Shown: in pieces, positions 4,252-10,480 of the stretch
Layout: each line of letters opens with the position of its first letter
Position numbering within the stretch: the stretch's first letter is position 1
Assembly (NCBI GenBank): GCA_025963615.1
Contig: JAOQAL010000820.1
Span: 1 to 10,480 of the forward strand
From: Chitinophagaceae bacterium
Lineage (GTDB): Bacteria; Bacteroidota; Bacteroidia; Chitinophagales; Chitinophagaceae
Direction of reading: 5' to 3'
Length of the DNA: 10,480 bases
Program-made: the position numbers and the translations under genes
Notes under the pieces: model-generated
Databases searched by the model: none
Told to the model about the DNA's origin: nothing
Seen by the model: the letters and a program-made list of their open reading frames with translations, nothing else

Positions 4252-5508
4252 ATGAAAACATTCATTGGATTACGCAGCAATAAGGGTTATGTGAAGAAAA
4301 CCGGGAAGTCTCAGCTGTACATGCTGGTAGGGATCGAAAATAAATTTGAGAAAATCCCGCTTGATTTAGACTGGCCAGCGGCTTTGGTTGATGAATCCAA
4401 CAATCAGCTACTCGAAAGAGAAAAGGATGATAAAGACTGCGCAGACAACAACCTTATTATTAGACAGGCCTTTGCGAAGGTTAATGACATTTTTGTGACT
4501 GCACGCCTTCAAAAGAAAGAAATCACAATGGAGGAATTGATAGATATGTACTACAATTATTTGCGGTTGCAAGATTTCATCGTTTACATGTCCGATAAAA
4601 TAAAGGAGCGTTATAGGAGAAAAAAAATTACCTGGAATACCAAAAAATCACAGACATCCGCCTGGCTCTGGCTGACACAGTTTAAAAAGCAAATACCGTT
4701 CAAAGATCTCACACCAAAACTGGTAGAAAACTTTGAAGCTTTTATGCAAAAACAAAGCAACAAGCGCAGTAAAGAGAAAAAATCACTGGATGGCAATACC
4801 ATAGCCAATGTGATGAAATATGTAAAAGCATATATCAATCTTGCAATAAAGGATGAAATTCCAATTAAAAACCCGTTTGATAAAGCAGACGTAAAAACCC
4901 ATCAGGATGTAAAAATGATTGAACACGTTTCTCCACGTGGCGTAGCATTGTTGATCAAACATTACAACCGGGAAATTCCTATCGGCGAAAAATTATCTCT
5001 GTGCCGTTGGCTTATCGCCTGCCATTTATCACTTCGAATTTCTGACATATTAAAAATTGACACATTAAAACTTGAAAATTACAAACAAGCTGGTAAGATA
5101 ATTTTCAACCCACAAAAGCAAGTACTGACCAACAAACTGAAAACCGTTTACGTACATATTGATGAGTATGCGATGAAATATCTGGAAGATTGCGTCGAAC
5201 TACAAATTCAGGCAAAAAAACTGGGATTGAAAATTACCGAAGAATATGGAAGGAAAGCGCTTAAAACGATAGCTGATAAAACGGGTGTCAAGCTTAATGG
5301 CTTTCACATGGGCCGACATACTTTTGCTACCAATTATATTCGCTTTGGTGGAAAGGTTACTAATCTCCAATATATTATGGGACATAGCAATATTAACACT
5401 ACCATGCGGTATGTCCACATCGTAGATGATGATGCAGAAGAAGACATGCTTACGCTTTCTCGCGGCTATTTGGCCTTCATGAATATAAAAAAAGAACCGA
5501 AGAAATAA
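4252..5508 (+). CDS. int: Tyrosine recombinase / phage integrase (418 aa)
   Basis: The start taken is ATG 4252; an in-frame TTG at 4249 is less likely. The N-terminal part (about 1-90) has the beta-strand pattern of a Bacteroidota arm-DNA-binding domain. Residues about 92-205 form a SAM-like core-binding domain, and residues about 225-400 the catalytic domain. Catalytic residues are visible: R262 (LSLRISDIL), a probable lysine in the beta-hairpin near K289, H352-x-x-R355 (FHMGRHTFA), H378 (IMGHSN) and nucleophile Y387 (TMRYVH), with the usual nine-residue step from H378. All appear intact, so the enzyme is probably active. It would recombine the attP-like region directly upstream with a chromosomal attB. 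The stop codon lies in the loop of a terminator hairpin. Confidence 0.93.
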   Translation: MKTFIGLRSNKGYVKKTGKSQLYMLVGIENKFEKIPLDLDWPAALVDESNNQLLEREKDDKDCADNNLIIRQAFAKVNDIFVTARLQKKEITMEELIDMYYNYLRLQDFIVYMSDKIKERYRRKKITWNTKKSQTSAWLWLTQFKKQIPFKDLTPKLVENFEAFMQKQSNKRSKEKKSLDGNTIANVMKYVKAYINLAIKDEIPIKNPFDKADVKTHQDVKMIEHVSPRGVALLIKHYNREIPIGEKLSLCRWLIACHLSLRISDILKIDTLKLENYKQAGKIIFNPQKQVLTNKLKTVYVHIDEYAMKYLEDCVELQIQAKKLGLKITEEYGRKALKTIADKTGVKLNGFHMGRHTFATNYIRFGGKVTNLQYIMGHSNINTTMRYVHIVDDDAEEDMLTLSRGYLAFMNIKKEPKK

Positions 5509-5520
5509 TTTCTCCGGTTC
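5487..5520 (-). terminator. Terminator of the tail operon, overlapping the integrase stop
   Basis: Bases 5494-5505 pair with 5509-5520 (one A-C mismatch at 5500/5514), leaving a 3-nt loop that is the integrase TAA. On the minus strand the stem is followed at once by seven T (5493-5487). It is therefore a good intrinsic terminator for the leftward tail operon ending at 5551. On the plus strand the next T-run is about 12 nt away, so its effect on integrase mRNA is less clear. Confidence 0.75.
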
Positions 5521-5550
5521 AAAACCCCTAAATTTTTGTATTTTTTGTAA

Positions 5551-8500
5551 TCAGGCACTCGCACGATCGCGGGTGTCTTTTATTAAATTATGGTAGTCTT
5601 CAAGCACGCTATAATTCCAGCCACCCGGCTTATTAGCTATCACAGAAAGCAGTTTCACCATTTCACTAATGCGCGGATCCATCATTGTCGCCGGTGTTGC
5701 GGCCTGGCTCATTGCTGTACTGCCGCCGTTTGCAAAGTATCGTTGCTGACGTAAGGCTTCAAGTGTCCCTGCAAAATCTGCAACGGCCGGATTTTGAAGC
5801 ATAGCGTTACTGATCACATATTCTTTCTTGTAACCTTCCCCAGCCACATAACTACGCCTGCCCAGGTTAAATAAAGTCGGCCGGCTTACCCACCCTTCCG
5901 GATTGCCGGAATGATCCTGCATGATGGATGCCATATCAGTTGGTCCTCCATCCTTACGGAACGATGGTGTTGTAGGTTCCTTCGCTTCTTTTACGAGGGC
6001 TCTTGCTTTTACTATACCAGCTGTAACGGCAGCAATTGCTGTAACAATGCGAAGCGCTACCGTATAAGGATCTCCTTTTGTTCCCGCAGCAACCGCAGCA
6101 GCCACAGCTGTCCCGGCTTCTACTGCGATTTGAAATAATGCCAGTGCTTTCTGAAATTCCGCATACTCACTTTGATTTGACGCGGCAATGTCCAGGATAT
6201 TGGAAATTATTTGACCGCCTGATTGTAGCGCCTGCCCGGTTTTATTGATGTTATCCAGCTTAACCGCTAAAAGATCTCTTTCCCCTTTTGCAATGGCGCT
6301 ATTTACTTTCTTTTGCTGTTCAACATCCAGATCACCATATTTTTCCCGCAACAAGCGAAGACGTTCCAGGTGTTCTTCAATGATTTTTTCTTTACTGGTA
6401 CCAGCTTCATCTGCCAGCGCCAAGTCACTTAGATAAGAATTATTTAAGCCGCCAATTTCATCGTTAGTCCTTTTTGTTAACCGCTCAGCTTTTAACTTAT
6501 CTAGTTCCAACTGTTTATTTTTCTCGAGCTCAATAATTGATTCGCCTTTGGATTTAGCAATGGCGATTTCTTTATCCCAATGACTGGTTATTTCAAAAAG
6601 CTCCTTATCTGCTCGTTTTGCGACATCATCATCACGATCCTTTGCATATTGGTTTTCTTCCTTACTTTTTCCATTCAGGATATCAAGCTGCTTCCGGATC
6701 GTTTTGTCAAAATCCTTTAAATATTTGGCATTGTATTTATCATTGATCTGCCCGAGCTCCTGAACTTCGAGCTCATTTATTTTTTTTAGCTGGGCCGTGT
6801 TGTTATTGGCATCCTTTCTGAACTCTTCATATTTATTATGCGCGGCCTGCATTTCTTTTTCCTGCTCGGCCATCATATTCAGGGTGAGCTCCTGTTGTTT
6901 TTTCAACAGCTGCTCATCCAGGCGCTCTTTGTCCGCCAATGCTTTTTCCGCAGCTTTTTGAGCTTCTTTTTCAGCATCTTTTGAAAGTGCCGGACCGTCA
7001 TTCCCATCACTCTTTTTAGCAGGAGCAGGCTTATATCCACGTCCAAGTCTGCGGGATGCGGCATCACCTATTCCTTCCAGCCCGGCCAGATCCTGACGGT
7101 TAATTTTTAGCTCAGCTTTTACTTTTGCCAGCTTGTTTTCGATATCCTGCAATTCAGCATTAGTAAATTTTACCAATGTCCTGGCACCTCCTTGCCTGAT
7201 ACCGCCTTCATCACGCCGTTTCTCCAAATCAGAAATTTTATCTTCAAGTGTAGTATCAGCTTTCCGGAGCATTTCACGTCGGGTTTGACGCATCGCTTCC
7301 AGTAGTCCTTTTTCCTGGGCAATAAAGGCCGTCACCTTATCCTTATTGATATCAATTGCTTTTCCATATTCATCCCAGGCAGTAACGGAAGTGGGCACTT
7401 CTTTGGCAATCAAAGCAATCATCTTTTGCATTTCTGCCTGTTCTTCAGTACTTCGCTTTACTATTTTTTGCAGCTCAACATACCTGGCAAGCAACGGCGC
7501 AATTTTGGCCTCTGATTTTCCGACCTTATCCTGTTGCAAAGACAATCCCACCATCTGGATATCCAGTTCGCTGAGCACGCCGAACATTTTGCCAAATTTC
7601 AGGATCAGCGGATCCATCCCGGAAGCCATTCTTTCCCAGTAGCCGGTTGTGATTTTACCCAGTTTTTCAAGAATTGCACCTGAATTCTGGTTTTTGATAT
7701 TAAATTCTTTCTGAACAGATGTCCCCTGAGAAACACTTTTATTCGCAATATCCTGCTGCTCTCTTAGCAACTGGGTGTTTTTCGTAAGCGCACCAATCAC
7801 CGCAGCACCTTCACTGCCTTCAATGCCAAGCGTTGTCAGCATTTTTGCCAAACCTTCCACACCCTGAGTGCTGCTTTTTGCACCTTCAAGTACTTTAATG
7901 AATGCCTCGTTTCCATCCGTTTTAAGCAAATCACTAAATTCTTTAACACTCATTTTGGCTACCTTGGCAAAGTATGGAATGTCTTTACCCAGGGCGATCA
8001 ACATCTTACCAATATTTGTCGCAGATATTTCTACCGACTGCCCTAAAATATCCATGGTAGCAGCCATACCCAGTGTATCGGCTATACTGATCCCGGCATT
8101 TGGAGCAATCCCTGCAAACTTTTTCGCCCAGTCAACCAGGTAACCTTCATTTGCAGATGAACTGGCTCCAATCGTATTGATACCGGATGCAACCATAAGC
8201 ATGGCTTTCTCAATACCATAGGCTTCCTCTAAACCAAATATCTTGACAAGCTTCCCGATATTATTAACCACTTCCTCAATATTCCCGCCGAGATCTTCCC
8301 CCAGGGCCACATTGATCATATCAGCGGCTTTTACAAAAGCCAGCACATCTTTTCTTGAATCATACCCCAGTTTACCCGCAACAGCCGCAAGTCCGCGAAG
8401 CTGATCAACGGGTGTACGGGTATCGATGGAATTCAAATCTTCGTTCAATCCTTCGAGCTCAGTACCAGTAATTCCTGTTTGTTTTGAAACATCGGCCAAA

Positions 8501-8862
8501 GAATCCGATAGCTCACCAGCCTTACCAACCAACGCGGGAATTCCACCAATCACTTTTTCAATAGCCATCATGGCAATATTTCCGCTCACAAAGCCAGCGG
8601 CAATATCTTTCCATGACAATTTGAATTTCAAAAGAGAGCCTTCACCACCTTTCAATTCAGCCATCATTTGCGAATGCATCTGTCGGGTTGCATTCAGTTC
8701 CTTTGTCAGCTTCGCAAACCCAGCCGGGTCATCAGCTTTCTTCATAGTCCGCAACTGGCGTTCCAGACCGATCATCGTAACCGTTACATCTTTTATAGAA
8801 GTTTGTGCCTGCTTACCATTGATGATAAGTTCTAAGGTGGCTTTTTCGTCTGTTTTTGCCAT
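5551..8862 (-). CDS. Tail tape measure protein, TP901-1 type (1103 aa)
   Basis: This is the longest gene of the window. It sets tail length and helps DNA passage in siphophages and myophages. After a short N-terminal part, residues about 85-110 are hydrophobic (IAAGFVSGNIAMMAIEKVIG). Residues about 115-380 fit the PhageMin_Tail/TP901-1 core (SLADVSKQTGITGTELEGLN and GIAPNAGISIADTLGMAATM). Residues about 440-900 are a long charged coiled coil. A second hydrophobic, Ala-rich segment spans about 905-953. The C-terminal YVAGEGYKKEYVISNAML resembles the 'vgE-G-x-E-x-vip' ending of many tape measure proteins. No lysozyme or peptidase domain was recognised. The gene starts 2 nt after the preceding stop and is the last of its operon. 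Confidence 0.9.
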   Translation of the reverse strand: MAKTDEKATLELIINGKQAQTSIKDVTVTMIGLERQLRTMKKADDPAGFAKLTKELNATRQMHSQMMAELKGGEGSLLKFKLSWKDIAAGFVSGNIAMMAIEKVIGGIPALVGKAGELSDSLADVSKQTGITGTELEGLNEDLNSIDTRTPVDQLRGLAAVAGKLGYDSRKDVLAFVKAADMINVALGEDLGGNIEEVVNNIGKLVKIFGLEEAYGIEKAMLMVASGINTIGASSSANEGYLVDWAKKFAGIAPNAGISIADTLGMAATMDILGQSVEISATNIGKMLIALGKDIPYFAKVAKMSVKEFSDLLKTDGNEAFIKVLEGAKSSTQGVEGLAKMLTTLGIEGSEGAAVIGALTKNTQLLREQQDIANKSVSQGTSVQKEFNIKNQNSGAILEKLGKITTGYWERMASGMDPLILKFGKMFGVLSELDIQMVGLSLQQDKVGKSEAKIAPLLARYVELQKIVKRSTEEQAEMQKMIALIAKEVPTSVTAWDEYGKAIDINKDKVTAFIAQEKGLLEAMRQTRREMLRKADTTLEDKISDLEKRRDEGGIRQGGARTLVKFTNAELQDIENKLAKVKAELKINRQDLAGLEGIGDAASRRLGRGYKPAPAKKSDGNDGPALSKDAEKEAQKAAEKALADKERLDEQLLKKQQELTLNMMAEQEKEMQAAHNKYEEFRKDANNNTAQLKKINELEVQELGQINDKYNAKYLKDFDKTIRKQLDILNGKSKEENQYAKDRDDDVAKRADKELFEITSHWDKEIAIAKSKGESIIELEKNKQLELDKLKAERLTKRTNDEIGGLNNSYLSDLALADEAGTSKEKIIEEHLERLRLLREKYGDLDVEQQKKVNSAIAKGERDLLAVKLDNINKTGQALQSGGQIISNILDIAASNQSEYAEFQKALALFQIAVEAGTAVAAAVAAGTKGDPYTVALRIVTAIAAVTAGIVKARALVKEAKEPTTPSFRKDGGPTDMASIMQDHSGNPEGWVSRPTLFNLGRRSYVAGEGYKKEYVISNAMLQNPAVADFAGTLEALRQQRYFANGGSTAMSQAATPATMMDPRISEMVKLLSVIANKPGGWNYSVLEDYHNLIKDTRDRASA

Positions 8863-8864
8863 CG

Positions 8865-9356
8865 TTATGCAACGGTTACAGTTTGATTGAGAAGGGTTTC
8901 GGCAAGTTTGATAAATCCGATTCCGTAGCTATTCACCAGAATTTCACCTAGCTTTTTTTCCTGGCTGGCTTTGGTTTTGGAATACCATTTTTTAGGTGAC
9001 CGTTTTATTCCGGTCCGGTCGGATCCGTATCTTTTCCGGTAAAGTGATTCGTTGGTATTTGTGCCGCGCCCCACACCCATATCCACATACCGGCCATACA
9101 TCAGGAAGTCGATTTTAATGCTGTCACCGCCTTCCTTCATGTTTACTTTTCCAGTGAAACTATTGTAAAGCGCATTGGTATGCGGGTTTACGTAGCGGTC
9201 ATTCCCTTTGCGTCTTTTGTATATTCGATATGTCACACGGCCGTAAATGAGCCGTTTTTGCTTTTTCTGGAATTTTTCCATTGCAATCCGGACAAAGTGC
9301 TCATACGTTCCCTTCAAATTAATCCGTGCGTTCAAATCCAGATCTTTGTATTCCAT
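8865..9356 (-). CDS. Probable small tail-assembly protein (163 aa)
   Basis: The protein is strongly basic. Residues 14-45 form a charged helix and basic strand (EKFQKKQKRLIYGRVTYRIY). A central YGRYVDMGVGRG (residues 87-98) recalls the 'Y-x-x-x-v-x-x-G-t/v-g/r' loop of HK97 gp10-like and related tail-completion proteins. A basic segment follows (residues 105-135), then a C-terminal helix. The family link is by appearance only and needs a profile search. Its place directly before the tape measure gene fits a role in tail-tube assembly or head-tail joining. The 2-nt gap to the next ATG suggests coupling. Confidence 0.6.
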   Translation of the reverse strand: MEYKDLDLNARINLKGTYEHFVRIAMEKFQKKQKRLIYGRVTYRIYKRRKGNDRYVNPHTNALYNSFTGKVNMKEGGDSIKIDFLMYGRYVDMGVGRGTNTNESLYRKRYGSDRTGIKRSPKKWYSKTKASQEKKLGEILVNSYGIGFIKLAETLLNQTVTVA

Positions 9357-9374
9357 AATATGCTTAATGAAAAA

Positions 9375-10480
9375 TCATAACCTAGTCCGGTAACCTGCGC
9401 CATTCTGGATTATCCAGGCATTGTTCAGTTTCCATCCACCAAGGAAAAGTGTGGTGGAAAGGTGGATATCATGTTCAAGGACAGTGCGGGATTGCGTTGC
9501 TGTTACATTGGAGGTTTTGTACGTAGTTGTGCTTTGTCCATTTGTATTAAGCGTCAGCGTAGCAACCTTATAGTTTACGACAAGACTGGGAGATGGAGCC
9601 GGTATGGTGAAATTCCCATCCAGATACGCCAATAAAACCACATCCCCGTACTGATCAGAAAATCCATTACCCGAAACATTCCGAAAATTTTCGATCACAA
9701 ACTTTACCCAGATACCTAAAAACAAATCACTTGATGGGGGCAAGGCTCTTAATAATTTGGGGTTCAATTGTCTCCCTTCAAATTTGGCAAGTACAAAACC
9801 TTCATTTGATGGCAATTCATAAGTGAGCTTTTCCAAAATGTAACGTCCCAAAACATAGTTTTTAAGTCGTAAGCCTATCGGTTCGTTTGGTGAAACTTCG
9901 CTCAGTTTAGCAATTGAAATCTTTAAAAGAGCTGTTGTACGTGTCGAGTAAGCAAGAAATTCATAATAAGGTTTTTGATATCTATTCCATATATCGTCTG
10001 GTTCTCCGGGCCGTAAAGACAACTTTCCAAAAACTTTATATTGCGAATCATAAGACACCGGACTGGCATAAGGATATTTATTCCCTTTTGAATCTTGCTG
10101 CATTCCCCAGTATATCAAAAAACGTAATCCAAAGTCATTAACCAGCGCCGGCACTGTTTCCGGTTCTGCATTATTTACGTACGGTGAAAAGTTGGCTGAT
10201 TTTTCAAAAAAAGGATCTGCCAGATTTCCCGGCATATCCACATAAGGAAGCATCATTACTGATGTGTATACATTGTTACTTATAACCGTAAAAAGCTGAA
10301 CTTCGGTAGTCCCGATTTTAAGAGAAATGTCTACCCCACCTGTGCCAATAGTAAATTTAGAATCAGCAGTATTTTCACGTTGTACTGAGAACGAACCATC
10401 GAAATCACGGCCCACCGCAGCATTGTCGCGCTCATCTTTATCCACAGTTACAATAAATCCACCTGCCCCAACGGGTTCAT
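9375..10480 (-). CDS. Tail structural protein, N-terminus cut by the right edge
   Basis: The frame is open to position 10480, reading EPVGAGGFIVTVDKDERDNA from 10478. A GTG at 10445 is therefore only an internal codon and the gene starts outside the window; 367 residues are visible. It is soluble and beta-rich, with many aromatic residues. Segments around YYEFLAYSTRTTALLKISIA and LKNYVLGRYILEKLTYEL look like the strands near the 'g-x-y-x-l/v-k/e-k-l' turn seen, from memory, in baseplate- or hub-like tail proteins of Bacteroidota phages. No exact family is claimed. A C-terminal domain (about the last 90 residues) is Thr/Ser/Asn-rich with regular beta pattern, as in receptor-facing tail parts. 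It lies 18 nt before the small tail-assembly gene. Confidence 0.6.
   Translation of the reverse strand, partial: EPVGAGGFIVTVDKDERDNAAVGRDFDGSFSVQRENTADSKFTIGTGGVDISLKIGTTEVQLFTVISNNVYTSVMMLPYVDMPGNLADPFFEKSANFSPYVNNAEPETVPALVNDFGLRFLIYWGMQQDSKGNKYPYASPVSYDSQYKVFGKLSLRPGEPDDIWNRYQKPYYEFLAYSTRTTALLKISIAKLSEVSPNEPIGLRLKNYVLGRYILEKLTYELPSNEGFVLAKFEGRQLNPKLLRALPPSSDLFLGIWVKFVIENFRNVSGNGFSDQYGDVVLLAYLDGNFTIPAPSPSLVVNYKVATLTLNTNGQSTTTYKTSNVTATQSRTVLEHDIHLSTTLFLGGWKLNNAWIIQNGAGYRTRL

Noticed and set aside
7346..8890. Plus-strand frames within the tape measure region (7346-7642, 7868-8143, 8426-8890)
   Set aside because: They are antisense to the tape measure gene, rich in Ser, Pro and Phe as expected for complementary reading, and lack leaders or neighbours.
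10443..10445. GTG as the start of the right-edge tail protein
   Set aside because: The same frame stays open with no stop to the end of the window, so this codon is probably internal.

Overview
The window reads as part of a temperate tailed phage or prophage of a Bacteroidota host, probably a Cytophagales- or Sphingobacteriales-like relative; the genus cannot be fixed from sequence alone. The signs are: divergent promoters of the Bacteroidota type (TTG...TAnnTTTG), few Shine-Dalgarno sequences, a tyrosine recombinase of the Bacteroidota arm-binding/SAM-like type, a DUF4468-type lipoprotein, and phage hallmarks (tape measure protein, P22-type antirepressor N-domain, XRE repressor). No transposase, tRNA gene, rRNA gene or CRISPR array was seen.

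Layout. (1) Positions 1-2319, minus strand: a tightly packed leftward early operon of small genes. A Cro-position 91-aa protein comes first, then an antirepressor, then small hypothetical proteins, one with a zinc ribbon. Three tiny one-helix membrane proteins of 40, 48 and 47 aa are tucked in through ATGA or TAATG stop-start overlaps. (2) Positions 2320-2454: a divergent promoter/operator region with back-to-back promoters and a repeated operator-like sequence. (3) Positions 2455-4021, plus strand: an XRE repressor followed by a lipoprotein, a coiled-coil protein and a YodC/DUF2158 protein, a likely lysogeny and lysogenic-conversion segment. (4) Positions 4022-4251: an attP-like region. It has three pairs of 11-bp-spaced repeats, a 15-nt stretch shaped like a tRNA 3' end, and a strong hairpin terminator. 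(5) Positions 4252-5508, plus strand: the integrase. (6) Positions 5551-10480, minus strand: a tail operon running leftward from beyond the right edge. It holds a partial tail structural protein, a small tail-assembly protein and the 1103-aa tape measure protein, and it ends at a terminator hairpin that straddles the integrase stop codon.

How the parts fit. The XRE protein probably holds both divergent promoters. The antirepressor, made from the leftward operon, would relieve repression during induction. The integrase would act on the adjacent attP-like array. Because repeats flank the putative core on both sides, and phage genes continue on both sides, the sequenced molecule may be the circular or excised form, or a phage genome, rather than an integrated prophage end.

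The least explained parts are the early operon with its coupled micro-membrane proteins, the conversion cassette, and a tail operon in which the tape measure gene is last.
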